From positions 3,350,501-3,414,500 of the forward strand of contig NZ_CP088262.1 of the NCBI RefSeq assembly GCF_021117365.1: a stretch of 64,000 nt of DNA. Reading direction: 5' to 3'. A program made the position numbers and the translations under genes. This document shows positions 41,410 to 51,052 of this stretch, piece after piece. Under the pieces are notes generated by a model that worked only from the letters and a program-made list of their open reading frames with translations, was not told where the DNA came from and made no database searches. Positions within the stretch are counted from its first letter, which is position 1. Each line of letters begins with the position of its first letter. Source of the DNA: Nocardioides sp. cx-173 (GTDB taxonomy: Bacteria; Actinomycetota; Actinomycetes; Propionibacteriales; Nocardioidaceae).

Positions 41410-42747
41410 TCACGAGGGTCGCCGCGGGCCCCGCCTGCGGGTGTGCCCCTTCACCGGCTTCCCGCTCTGCTTGGTGTGTGGCCGGACTTGGGTCGGGCCG
41501 GAGTCGGCCGCTCGGTGGGTCCGTTCGCGCACGAGGCTCCAGGCCTCCTCGCTCACTCCCCCGTAGCGCGAGGGATCGGTGTCGTCGAGTGCCTCGGCGA
41601 GCTCCCGGGCCGCGCCGGTCACGAGGGCGCGGGCTCGCCGCTCCGTCAGGCCCCACCGGACTCCTTCGGCGACCAGGTCGGAGACGTCGATGTCAGCCAT
41701 GAAGTGCTTGCCGTTCACGTCCAGTGCCGAGCGCTGATTCTCTCGTGCGTGATGCAGGTGCATGGCGATGTCGTAGGCGGGGCTCAGTGCCACTCGGCCG
41801 TCCGGGTGCCGGATGAACGAGATGTTCTTGGCGTGCATGTCGGTGTTCCCGACCAGGTGCGAGAAGGTCACGAGGCGCAGCAGGGGGTCTGGGTCACCTC
41901 CGTCCATCGCGAGGACATCGTGGGCGTGCTTCAGCGAAGGCATTGCCGAGCCCCACTGGAACTTCCGGTTCGGATCGAGGGTGTTCAACCCGATTGCCTG
42001 CGCCAGGTCTTCCTGGTGGACGCGCAGGTGCGGGCTGTCGAAGTCGCGGTCGTAGCGCGGGACCGCGATGGCTCTCGTGTCACCGAAGTCGAGGACCTCA
42101 GCCTGCACGGTCGTGAGCCCCATCTTGCGGGCCAGGTCGAGACTGAGCACCTCGGTGTCGATGGTGTCGCCGATGATGGCCTCGGGCGCCCCAGCCCTTT
42201 TGATGATCCAGGTCGACGCAGCGCCGCCCTTGCACGAGTGCCAGATACCCTCGCCGTCTCGGTGCAGCGTGATCTTGGGGACCATGCCAGGCAGCGTGGA
42301 TGACTCGCCCGTGACTCCGGTCGGGTCTGCGCGCGCGAAGCGGTCAGCGTTGCGGATGCGGTGGGCAACCTCGTCGATCGTGAGCGGCTCGTAGCGCCCG
42401 GCTCGGGTCGGGTCCCCTGCTCCGGAAGGGACGATCTGCGCGGCCCCAGGGGTGTCACGCCCGTAGGCGCGCACGAGGGCGAGGGAGTCATCCGGCGGCA
42501 CTGCCGCTGCGAGCGCGTGGTTGACGCGGGCGTTGCCTTCGGGCAGGAGGCCGTCGATGTAGTTCTTCGTCGCCGCCGGGATGATGCGCTCGCCGATGGG
42601 CAGCTTCGCGGACAGGACCCGCGATCCCCGACCAAACGCCTCCTCGGCGTCAGTGGTCCAGGTCAGTTCGAGGCGCTCGTTGAATGACGCGGTGATCGTG
42701 GCGATGTGGACGCCGTAGAGCCAGATGTCGAGCGGCTCGCGGCTCAC
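41410..42747 (-). CDS. hipA: HipA-family serine/threonine kinase toxin
   Basis: 445 residues. N-terminal HipA domain (DIWLYGVHIATITASFNERL ... LPIGERIIPAATKNYIDGLL) and kinase-like C-terminal domain: catalytic D303 and N308 in GNTDMHAKNIS and metal-binding D326 in SPAYDIAMH. At the place of the regulatory autophosphorylated Ser of E. coli HipA (S-I-A-G-x-Q-x-K) there is T-L-P-G-M-V-P-K (residues 151-158), a possible substitution. GTG start in a GTGA overlap with hipB. HipA kinases phosphorylate aminoacyl-tRNA synthetases and cause growth arrest. Confidence 0.9.
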   Translation of the reverse strand: MSREPLDIWLYGVHIATITASFNERLELTWTTDAEEAFGRGSRVLSAKLPIGERIIPAATKNYIDGLLPEGNARVNHALAAAVPPDDSLALVRAYGRDTPGAAQIVPSGAGDPTRAGRYEPLTIDEVAHRIRNADRFARADPTGVTGESSTLPGMVPKITLHRDGEGIWHSCKGGAASTWIIKRAGAPEAIIGDTIDTEVLSLDLARKMGLTTVQAEVLDFGDTRAIAVPRYDRDFDSPHLRVHQEDLAQAIGLNTLDPNRKFQWGSAMPSLKHAHDVLAMDGGDPDPLLRLVTFSHLVGNTDMHAKNISFIRHPDGRVALSPAYDIAMHLHHARENQRSALDVNGKHFMADIDVSDLVAEGVRWGLTERRARALVTGAARELAEALDDTDPSRYGGVSEEAWSLVRERTHRAADSGPTQVRPHTKQSGKPVKGHTRRRGPRRPS

Positions 42748-42962
42748 TGGTCGTCCTTGACGATCTCTACATGGGCACCAAGATCGCGCAGCACCTCGAA
42801 GAGTCGACTGCCGTAGATCGTGGGTCGCCCCGACTCCAGTTCGGAGATATAGCGGCGGCTCACCCCCAACTTCACGGCGAGTTCCTCTTGGGTGACGTCG
42901 CGCTCGTAGCGCAGGCGCGCCAGGGCCTCACCGAGGGCCTTCTGGGAGCGGATCGCGGTCAT
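42744..42962 (-). CDS. hipB: HipB-type antitoxin, XRE helix-turn-helix
   Basis: 72 residues from ATG at 42962, which has a perfect AGGAGG ribosome site (longer upstream frame lacks one). XRE domain: LGEALARLRYERDVTQEELA, VKLGVSRRYISELESGRPTI, ending LFEVLRDLGAHVEIVKDDQ. Antitoxin and autorepressor of the hipBA operon; its stop overlaps the hipA start. Confidence 0.9.
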   Translation of the reverse strand: MTAIRSQKALGEALARLRYERDVTQEELAVKLGVSRRYISELESGRPTIYGSRLFEVLRDLGAHVEIVKDDQ

Positions 42963-43050
42963 GATGACCTCCTGATGGGCGGTTATACGCGCTTTAACGT
43001 CATGGGCTGATAGTAGCCTGTCGCCCTGATGAGCGATTATCCGCCCGTCA
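42963..43050 (-). promoter_or_regulatory. hipBA promoter with inverted operator half-sites
   Basis: AT-richer gap upstream of hipB. GGGCGGTTAT (42977-42986) and TTATCCGCCC (43037-43046) form an inverted pair with 8 of 10 positions matching, about 50 bp apart, and TTTAACG/GATAGTAG stretches between could hold the promoter. The arrangement fits HipB binding at paired sites. Confidence 0.45.
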
Positions 43051-43248
43051 GGTGCGCGGCCCCGGCTGGCCCACGAAGGCTCTCGACGTCCGGCCTCGCT
43101 CGGAGGCATCATGCAGTGAGAGCTTGACTGTGGAGAAGTACTGGCAAGGCATCGATTTGTCCTCACTGGCTTGCGACGGGACGGTCGCTCGGACGATCAA
43201 TCACTTGCTGACCTATCCGGTCACGTCGCAGGGAGCCGGGTAGATCCG

Positions 43249-43494
43249 ATGGTGTCGGTCACGTATGAGCTCGTGCCTGGCCTGACCCGGGAAGAAGTTC
43301 ATGCGGGACCTTATGTTGACGCTACGGTCGAGCTGCACCCCGGAGTCGTGGTCGCCGAAGCTGCCGGCACTGTCCCGGGGAGCGTGCCAGGGGAGCCGGT
43401 CCAGGTGAAAAGGCACGACGCGGATGGCACACCGCTGAATGCTGGTGCTCAACAGAAATTCGTCACAACCGTCGAGTTGCGGGCCAAGCCGTGA
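43249..43494 (+). CDS. small hypothetical protein
   Basis: 81 residues from ATG at 43249: MVSVTYELVPGLTREEVHAG, then strand-rich VDATVELHPGVVVAEAAGTV and a C-terminal KFVTTVELRAKP. An upstream start at 43171 is possible. There is no ribosome site worth noting, and 43051-43248 holds no convincing gene. It may be a remnant. It lies between hipBA and the stray cpaF copy, a region that looks rearranged. Confidence 0.35.
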   Translation: MVSVTYELVPGLTREEVHAGPYVDATVELHPGVVVAEAAGTVPGSVPGEPVQVKRHDADGTPLNAGAQQKFVTTVELRAKP

Positions 43495-43587
43495 TCGTCC
43501 TCCCAGAGGGGGAGGTTCGCTGGAGCCCCAGCGACGGAAGCTGATTCTCAGCAGATTGTTGCGACGTCATGGTGTCGGCCCTTGGCA

Positions 43588-43674
43588 AGCTCGTGACGCC
43601 CGTGCCGAGCGACGAAGACCCGCGACGGGTCGTTCACCCAGACCTCCTCCACCGCCGGGTCGTCCAGGAACGGC
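43588..43674. repeat. 87-bp stray copy of cpaF
   Basis: Same 87 bp as 40939-41025, with two substitutions (at about 43608 and 43650), same orientation. It encodes, out of context, FLDDPAVEEVWVNDPSRVFV on the minus strand. It begins abruptly after unrelated DNA and ends one base before the stop codon of the SfLAP-like gene. It is a scar of a recombination event rather than a gene. Confidence 0.88.
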
Positions 43675-43675
43675 C

Positions 43676-44401
43676 TCACCCACCGAACACGCGAACGATG
43701 CCGCGGACCACCAGGAAGAGTCCTACTGCGACCAGCAGCAGCACCGTCACCCACCGACCGCGGGCTTCGATGAAGTCGGCCAGCGACTGCAGAGCGCGGT
43801 GCGTGGGGTCGGGCGCCACCAGGGTCATCGCGATAGGCAGCCACGCCGGCAACGCGGTCACGACGGCCACGATGCAGGTCAGGACCAGGCGTGCGGGGAC
43901 GGTGAGATCACTGGCGGCGATCTCCTTCGCCGCGGGGACCATGACCGCCAACGTCGTGAAGTTCGTCGCCATCGAGAACACCCCGAAGCCGAGCGCTTGG
44001 ACCGGGCTGAGCCCGTAGGCGCGCGACTTCGAGGGCTTCGGGGTGCGCGGCCTGCGGTACCGCAGCACGGCAGCGACGAGGAGGAGAAGGGACCCGAGGG
44101 CGATGTCGAGGGAGGCGCTGAGGCTGGGCTCCTCGGGGAGGGCGATGGAACGTCCGAAGAGCACCAGGACGGACAGGATCGCCAGCGACGTTCCGCCGAC
44201 GCCGATGGCGTAGCACCCCGCCACGCGGCGTCCGTCGCGCCCGGCGAGCAGCACGGTCTGCTCCGTGAGCATGACCGGGCTGACAGCGCCCGCGAATGCC
44301 AGCGGGACCACGAGCGCCAGGACACTGAGCATCAAGCCGAAGCGTAACGGCGGCACGGCGTCGGAGCTCGGTTCACCGGTCGTTGGCCGAGCCCGGAGCA
44401 T
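43676..44401 (-). CDS. GAP/SfLAP-family membrane protein (LysE-like)
   Basis: 241 residues with six hydrophobic helices: LMLSVLALVVPLAFAGAVSP ... GVGGTSLAILSVLVLFG ... LDIALGSLLLLVAAVLRYRR ... CIVAVVTALPAWLPIAMTLV ... VTVLLLVAVGLFLVVRGIVR. The motif AGAVSPVMLTEQTVLLAG and the loop of PRTPKPSKSR fit the GAP/Sap (SfLAP, PF11139) family implicated in transporting glycolipids or peptidolipids in mycobacteria. Its stop codon lies 2 bp from the stray cpaF copy. Confidence 0.7.
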   Translation of the reverse strand: MLRARPTTGEPSSDAVPPLRFGLMLSVLALVVPLAFAGAVSPVMLTEQTVLLAGRDGRRVAGCYAIGVGGTSLAILSVLVLFGRSIALPEEPSLSASLDIALGSLLLLVAAVLRYRRPRTPKPSKSRAYGLSPVQALGFGVFSMATNFTTLAVMVPAAKEIAASDLTVPARLVLTCIVAVVTALPAWLPIAMTLVAPDPTHRALQSLADFIEARGRWVTVLLLVAVGLFLVVRGIVRVFGG

Positions 44402-44503
44402 GCGACTGCGCCGTCGGGCCGACCGTCAGCGAGACCACGACGCGCGTGACCCGAGCCAGGTCTCCCACGAGCATGGCCGGTGCTGCCCGGGGTACCAGCC
44501 GCC

Positions 44504-44977
44504 ATGGCGGGGTTCATCCTGGGTCTCTGGATCGTGACGGCGGTGGGTGGCAGCTACCTGTGGAGCTTCACCACGGGTGTCGGGCGGCCCGAGAGCACCG
44601 CGCGCAGCAGCAGCCTGCCGCCGTCGGTGCTGTTCCTGCACCCGTTGGTCGGGCTGACCGGCTTCAGCACCTGGGTGGGCTACCTCTACGTGGGCGGCGA
44701 CGTGCTGCCCTGGGTCGCGTTCGGGCTGCTGGTGACCGGCGCCCTGCTCGGCGACGTGCTGGTGATGCGCACGCTGCGGCCCCGAGCGCCGGCGCTCCTC
44801 GGCGCCGTCCCGGCGGACCAGGACCCCGAGCACAGCCTGGACGAGAACGCCGTGGCGAACGCCCGGCGGGCCGAGGACCTGATCCCCCGCCCGGTGATCG
44901 TCATGCACGGCGTGCTGGCCGCGCTGCTGATGCTGCTGGTGTTCCTCGTCGCGGTGGGAGTCGGTACGTCGGGCTGA
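44504..44977 (+). CDS. four-TM membrane protein of unknown function
   Basis: 157 residues from ATG at 44504 (GTG at 44480 would add 8 residues). Hydrophobic helices: AGFILGLWIVTAVGGSYLWS; LFLHPLVGLTGFSTWVGYLY; VLPWVAFGLLVTGALLGDVL; VIVMHGVLAALLMLLVFLVA, with a hydrophilic acidic loop (PADQDPEHSLDENAVANARR) between. No family recognised. Convergent with the small zinc-finger gene, 13 bp between stops. Confidence 0.6.
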   Translation: MAGFILGLWIVTAVGGSYLWSFTTGVGRPESTARSSSLPPSVLFLHPLVGLTGFSTWVGYLYVGGDVLPWVAFGLLVTGALLGDVLVMRTLRPRAPALLGAVPADQDPEHSLDENAVANARRAEDLIPRPVIVMHGVLAALLMLLVFLVAVGVGTSG

Positions 44978-44990
44978 CCTCAGGCCCTCG

Positions 44991-45152
44991 CTAGCTCCTC
45001 TCCGAGTCCTCGAGGCTCACCTTGACCGCGGTGACGACCTCGTCGACCAGCCGCTCGTGCCAGTCGGAGTGCCGGGCCAGGTCGACCCGCATCACCAGCG
45101 CCGAGCAGATGGGACAGGTCAACGCGGCTTCCTCGTCGGTCGGGGTGCTCAT
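44991..45152 (-). CDS. 53-residue zinc-finger-like protein
   Basis: MSTPTDEEAALTCPICSALV continues MRVDLARHSDWHERLVDEVV and ends VKVSLEDSERS. C-x2-C ... H-x4-H spacing resembles a single C2H2-type finger, followed by an amphipathic helix. ATG at 45152. Short but with a clear motif. Role unknown. Confidence 0.55.
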   Translation of the reverse strand: MSTPTDEEAALTCPICSALVMRVDLARHSDWHERLVDEVVTAVKVSLEDSERS

Positions 45153-45204
45153 GGCCGCTGGTACCCACCTCCGCGGGCGGTATGAGGCGGCCCGCGGACA
45201 CGAC

Positions 45205-45240
45205 GAAGCCCCTCCACCTGGGGGGAACGGGAGGGGCTCC
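45205..45240. terminator. hairpin, putative terminator
   Basis: AGCCCCTCC ... GGAGGGGCT, 9-bp stem with a G-rich loop, between the divergent zinc-finger gene and the membrane protein at 45402. No T-run. The remaining ~160 bp of this gap show nothing else clear. Confidence 0.4.
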
Positions 45241-45401
45241 GAGTCGGCGGCCCGAACCCGTCGGGCGCGTGCCGCCTACTCTTCCACCCCAAGCGGCCTG
45301 GGACGAGCGTCAAACTTATGCACTCCTGGGCCGGGACTGCACACGGGGTCGGCACACGGCCGCGACACTCCCGCCCCCTCGCGCTCCCCTAGACTCCCCG
45401 C

Positions 45402-46709
45402 GTGACGGTGCTCCGCGAGCTTCGCGACTCGGCGGTCGACGCGGCGCTGGTCGTGGTCGATGCCCTGCGCCTGCTGGGCCGCCACTGGCCGGCACTCGTC
45501 AGCGTCTTCCTGCTCGGCCTGGCCGCCCGCAACGCCGCCATGTGGGCGGCGGTGCTGCTCGGGCGCGACCACCCGGTGCTCGCCTCGCTCCTGGTCCCGC
45601 TGGCCCCTCTCTCCATGGTGATCGCCCTGGTCGTGATGCTGCGAGTGGCCGGGTCGTCGGCCCGCTGGACCCTGGGCGGCCCCGAGGACCTGACGGAGAC
45701 GGGATGGGTCGCACGGCGCGAGCGGCTGGCCCTGCTCGCCTCGGCGCTGGTGCCCTTCCTGACGGTCTACGCACTGCAGGGCCACCTGGACGCGGACCGC
45801 AACCAGTTCATCAACGAGAGCTACGCCGACGAGTTCGCCTCCGGAGCCGCCTTCGCGGGAGGCGCGATCGACGACCGGACCCTGGTGACCGTGACCAGCT
45901 GGCAGGTCGGCCTGGTCGTGACCGGGCTGATGCTGCGTGGCGTGATCGACCGTCTCGACCTCGCCCGCCGGCACCCGGCCTGGGCGCTCGTCGCCGCCCT
46001 GGTCGAGGTGACCTGGCTGACCTGGCTGGCGGCGCTGCTGACCGAGCGCTGGCGCGACGCGGGCGGGTGGGTGGGCGATCGGGTGGTGTTCGACGAGACC
46101 GGGGAGGCGTGGCGGCGCGTCACCGGGGCGCTCGGGCCGCTGACCGAACCCGTGCGTGCCGTCGGGGACGTGCTGGTCGGCATCGTCACCGAGATCAGCG
46201 CCATCGTGGTCACGCCGGTGGCCTGGCTCAGCGTGGGTGCGGTCGTGCTGGCCGGCGGCCTGCGCGACAGCCGCCGGGCGCGGCTCGAGGAGCACCGAGT
46301 CGTCCTCCGCGCCCGAGAGCGCCTCGCCCCCCGCTTGGAGCGGCACCGGGGCTGGCGTCCGAAGCGGGTCGGCGACCTGCTCGGTCGTCGCTTCGAGGAG
46401 CTCGTCGCCGGGCTGCGCACGCTCGCCCACGCCGGCGTGGTCCCGGTGCTGACGTTCTGCCTCGTGCTCGGGCTCGCCGCGCTGGCCGAGTGGGGCACGG
46501 CGCTGCTGCTCCGTACGCTCGTCGGGCCGCGGGACCCCGACACGATGCTGGCCTTCTCGCCGTACCTGGAGGTCGCGACGCGCACCGTCTACACCGTGCT
46601 CATCGTCGTCCTCGTCGCCGCTGCCGTGTCTCGGCTCCTGACCCGCCGACTGCATGACGAGGCCGAGGAGGCGGTGCGACCCCAGGCAGTCAGTCCCCCG
46701 ACAGCCTGA
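45402..46709 (+). CDS. large membrane protein of unknown function
   Basis: 435 residues, Arg/Leu/Val-rich, about seven hydrophobic helices (ALVSVFLLGLAARNAAMWAA; LVPLAPLSMVIALVVMLRVA; LLASALVPFLTVYAL; VGLVVTGLMLRGVI; ALVAALVEVTWLTWLAALL; a last pair near VPVLTFCLVLGLAALAEWG and VYTVLIVVLVAAAVS). Basic cytoplasmic stretch (SRRARLEEHRVVLRARERL). GTG start. It is read toward, and overlaps by 20 bp, the end of a leftward three-gene operon of exported proteins, so may be functionally linked with them. No family recognised. Confidence 0.6.
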   Translation: MTVLRELRDSAVDAALVVVDALRLLGRHWPALVSVFLLGLAARNAAMWAAVLLGRDHPVLASLLVPLAPLSMVIALVVMLRVAGSSARWTLGGPEDLTETGWVARRERLALLASALVPFLTVYALQGHLDADRNQFINESYADEFASGAAFAGGAIDDRTLVTVTSWQVGLVVTGLMLRGVIDRLDLARRHPAWALVAALVEVTWLTWLAALLTERWRDAGGWVGDRVVFDETGEAWRRVTGALGPLTEPVRAVGDVLVGIVTEISAIVVTPVAWLSVGAVVLAGGLRDSRRARLEEHRVVLRARERLAPRLERHRGWRPKRVGDLLGRRFEELVAGLRTLAHAGVVPVLTFCLVLGLAALAEWGTALLLRTLVGPRDPDTMLAFSPYLEVATRTVYTVLIVVLVAAAVSRLLTRRLHDEAEEAVRPQAVSPPTA

Positions 46710-47289
46710 GCTCGACCACGTCCGGCGCCTCCCACCACACGCGGACCAGCTCGGGCTGCGCCTGGTCGTCGGTGACCACGAGCACGGAGACCTCGTACGC
46801 CGGGGGGCGGGGGTCCGCGCCCTCGACCCGGCTGCCGTCGTAGCGGGGACCGGGGCGATCCGGTGGCTCGCAGGCGGGCGGCGGCACGGACGTCAGGCCC
46901 AGTCTCATGGCCGCCGCGGTGGCCTCGCGGCCCCGGGTGTCGAGGAGCGACACCTGGCAGCCACCCAGCGGCACGTCCGGATCCACCTCGAAGCGCAGGC
47001 GCACCTCCCACACCGCGCTCCCGGCGACGGGGTCCAGCGGCTCGGGGCCGGAGAAGCCCTCGACCTGGGTCGCCGGCACCACCTCCAGCAGGGTGAGGGT
47101 CAGCTCGCGCCGGTGCTCGGCACCGCCCTCGTCCTCCCATCGGTCGGTGACGGCCAGCGCCTGGCCCTGGGTGCCGGCGGTCACGTCATGGAGCTCGTCG
47201 GGCCACCAGAAGACCTGGAGCCGGGACGCCGTGGCCAGCAGCACCAGCGCGAGCGCGACCGGCAGGACGAGCAGCCACCTCCACCTCAC
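46690..47289 (-). CDS. membrane-anchored exported protein
   Basis: 199 residues with one N-terminal helix (MRWRWLLVLPVALALVLLAT), then an extracytoplasmic domain rich in strands (ELTLTLLEVVPATQVEGFSG; VWEVRLRFEVDPDVPLGGCQ; YEVSVLVVTDDQAQPELVRV). Cys pair about 40 residues apart. Overlaps the preceding gene by 4 bp. Third of three similar exported proteins; the set may be one complex. No homology identified. Confidence 0.55.
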   Translation of the reverse strand: MRWRWLLVLPVALALVLLATASRLQVFWWPDELHDVTAGTQGQALAVTDRWEDEGGAEHRRELTLTLLEVVPATQVEGFSGPEPLDPVAGSAVWEVRLRFEVDPDVPLGGCQVSLLDTRGREATAAAMRLGLTSVPPPACEPPDRPGPRYDGSRVEGADPRPPAYEVSVLVVTDDQAQPELVRVWWEAPDVVELRLSGD

Positions 47290-47876
47290 GACGGTTCCTC
47301 GTCGTCACCCAGCGTAGGCAGCGGGACGGCGTAGGGCGGGGCGCTCGCGAACGACTCGGCGTCGGTAGCCGTCAGCCCCAGGTCGATCTCGGCGAGCGCG
47401 TCGAAGCGGGTGTCCCGCGACAGCCGTGCCAGGCGCAGCCGGAGCGTCGGCAGCGCATCTGGCGGCACCTCCATGAAGACGGTGCAGTGGGCGGTCAGGC
47501 CGGGCGCGCTCTCGACGCACGAGTTGGTGTTGCGTCCGACCGTCCCCCACACCCGCCCCTCGGCGTCGCGGAGCTCGGCGAACGTGATCGACGCGTTCTC
47601 CTCGGTCGGCACGACCGAGTAGTGCACGACGACCCACAGGCCGGGGCTGACCATCGCGGCGCCGTACCTCTCGACCGTCGTGGTCCCGAACACCTCGTCG
47701 ACGGTCACGGTGGCCGTCCGTAGGTCGATCGCCTCGCCTACCGCGCCGGTGCGCACGTGCGGCTCGGCACCTGGGTCGTCCTCGCGGTCGGGCAGCCACC
47801 CTTGAAGGAGGGAGCCCGCGGTGAGCAGGCCCAGGCAGACCACGCCGGTGCCGGCAGCGTGCCGCCAGGTCGTCAT
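47286..47876 (-). CDS. membrane-anchored exported protein, DUF4352-like layout
   Basis: 196 residues, N-terminal helix (AGTGVVCLGLLTAGSLLQGW), then IDLRTATVTVDEVFGTTTVE and GLWVVVHYSVVPTEENASIT, LRDAEGRVWGTVGRNTNSCV: the immunoglobulin-like order of DUF4352/telomeric-repeat-like exported domains (conserved start, WVVVxY middle, RxW). Two cysteines. ATG shares a base with the upstream stop (TGATG). Partner of the flanking genes. Confidence 0.55.
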   Translation of the reverse strand: MTTWRHAAGTGVVCLGLLTAGSLLQGWLPDREDDPGAEPHVRTGAVGEAIDLRTATVTVDEVFGTTTVERYGAAMVSPGLWVVVHYSVVPTEENASITFAELRDAEGRVWGTVGRNTNSCVESAPGLTAHCTVFMEVPPDALPTLRLRLARLSRDTRFDALAEIDLGLTATDAESFASAPPYAVPLPTLGDDEEPS

Positions 47877-48514
47877 CAGAACGACTCCGGCTCGGGACGG
47901 GCTGCCGGCAGCGGAGCCACGTCCAGCGGGACCAGGGCGATGGGCTCGGCGTCGTACCAGCCGAGGTCGCCGTCGAGCGCGCTGGGTCGGAGGCTTTGCT
48001 CGAGCACGGTCACGGTCAGCCGCTCCGGGACGGCCTCCTGGTCGACCACGAACGTGAGCTGGATGTCGTAGCGAAGACCCGGACCGAGTCCCCGCAGGCC
48101 GACGCCGTCCGCGCTGACGCGGACGGTCGGCTCCGGCACCTCGGCCGGCGAGCCGAACTCGTCGTAGGCGCTGCGCAGGTCCGCGGTGAACGCCTGGGTG
48201 ACGACGCTCGCCGAGACCGACTCCGGCACCGTCAGCTCGATCCATCCCTCCACCACGACGAGCGCCCGTCCCTCCTCGGCGGCGTCGCCGTGCAGCTCGA
48301 AGCGCGCCGACGCCTGGTCCAGCCGGACCCGGAACGGCGCTGCCTCGACCTCGGTCCCCGCCTCGACCCGCACTGCGCCTTCGGACCGCGAGCTGGCCCA
48401 GCCCCCCAGCAGCGTGACCAGGAGCAGAGCGAGCGCCAGCACGGCCGCTGTCGTCCACAGACGGGGGTGGTCACGCACCGTCGCCGCGGGAGAGAGGACC
48501 CCCCGCGTCGGCAC
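47876..48514 (-). CDS. membrane-anchored exported protein, first of three
   Basis: 212 residues: cytoplasmic basic start, one helix (TTAAVLALALLLVTLLGGWA), then exported strands (VEAAPFRVRLDQASARFELH; RALVVVEGWIELTVPESVSA; GPGLRYDIQLTFVVDQEAVP). It starts the three-gene operon. Same overall build as the next gene, so an ancient duplication is possible. A strong hairpin 55 bp upstream separates it from the ettA region. Confidence 0.55.
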   Translation of the reverse strand: MPTRGVLSPAATVRDHPRLWTTAAVLALALLLVTLLGGWASSRSEGAVRVEAGTEVEAAPFRVRLDQASARFELHGDAAEEGRALVVVEGWIELTVPESVSASVVTQAFTADLRSAYDEFGSPAEVPEPTVRVSADGVGLRGLGPGLRYDIQLTFVVDQEAVPERLTVTVLEQSLRPSALDGDLGWYDAEPIALVPLDVAPLPAARPEPESF

Positions 48515-48569
48515 GAGGGGAGTCTAGGGCGGGTCCGACGGGCGTAGTCGGCGACTCCAGGAAATGGAA

Positions 48570-48605
48570 AGAACCACCCGCGGTCTCGGGTCCGCGGGTG
48601 GTTCT
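48570..48605. terminator. strong perfect hairpin
   Basis: AGAACCACCCGCGG - TCTCGGGT - CCGCGGGTGGTTCT, a 14-bp perfect stem with an 8-base loop. It lies downstream of the leftward 48693-51009 genes and about 55 bp upstream of the next leftward operon. Most likely a factor-independent terminator for the ettA transcript, though the T-run is short. Confidence 0.7.
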
Positions 48606-48692
48606 GAGGAGAACATTACCCAGCCGCCGGCAACCGGCGCCCCACGCGAGATCCACAGTTCGGGAACAAGCGGGTAACGGGCATCGGGCCGT

Positions 48693-49326
48693 TCAGACCG
48701 AGTGGGAGGCCGTCAGTTGCGGGGCGGTGTCGCGTAGGCGTCCCTGTTGCCACATCAGGTGCACGATGAGCGCCGCCATGACCACGCCGAGGGTGCCCAG
48801 GGCCAGGTCGCCCAGGGTGTCGTCGTAGGCACCGGCGCGCTCGGAGGACTTGCTGACGAACGCGAAGTACTCCGCGATCTCCCAGGCCAGCGCGGCGGTG
48901 ACCCCGAAGGCCAGCGCGCGCTCGATGGTGCGTCCCAGCGTCGCGCTGCGGTGCAGGGTCAGCAGGATGAACGCGGCCGCGAGCAGACCGGTGTTGACGA
49001 AGTGCATCCAGTCGTCGAACCACCAGATCAGGTCGTAGAGGTCCAGCCGGTTGCCCAGCGTGTCGCTGAAGCAGGTGATGGTCACCAGCAGGTCGGCGAC
49101 CCAGGGGAACGACGCCCGGTCGCGCCAGAAGAAGTACCAGACGGCCGGCACGCTGAAGGCCAGCACCGAGTAGCCGACGGTGCGCGCGTTGGCGGCCTTG
49201 CCCTCGAGGTTGCCCCACTCGGGGTTGATCGTGGCCATGACCAGGAGCAGCAGCATCGTGCCCTTGGCGAAGATGTCGAGGCCGCGGGCCAGGCTGGGGG
49301 TGGGGTAGCGCACCTCGTGCGGCGCG

Positions 49327-49334
<8 letters not shown>
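48693..49334 (-). CDS. multi-pass membrane protein (DUF2238/YjdF-like)
   Basis: 213 residues with about five helices: GLDIFAKGTMLLLLVMATIN; TVGYSVLAFSVPAVWYFFW; LLAAAFILLTLHRS; ALAFGVTAALAWEIAEYFAF; LGTLGVVMAALIVHLMW. The motif DDWMHFVNTGLL and EIAEYFAFVSKS ... DTLGDLALGTLG match the DUF2238/YjdF-type family of uncharacterised inner-membrane proteins. Start overlaps the ettA stop by 8 bp. Confidence 0.65.
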
Positions 49335-51009
<1,675 letters not shown>

Positions 51010-51052
51010 GCCACCGAGCCTACGGCTCACCGACCCCAGACACCCAAATGGG

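Noticed and set aside
43051..43248. Short plus-strand ORF (63 codons) between hipB and the hypothetical gene
   Set aside because: No ribosome site, no family pattern; in a rearranged stretch. Treated as non-coding.
43548..43844. Minus-strand ORF of 98 codons containing CpaF-like residues
   Set aside because: It is the 87-bp cpaF scar with unrelated sequence on both sides, not an expressed gene.
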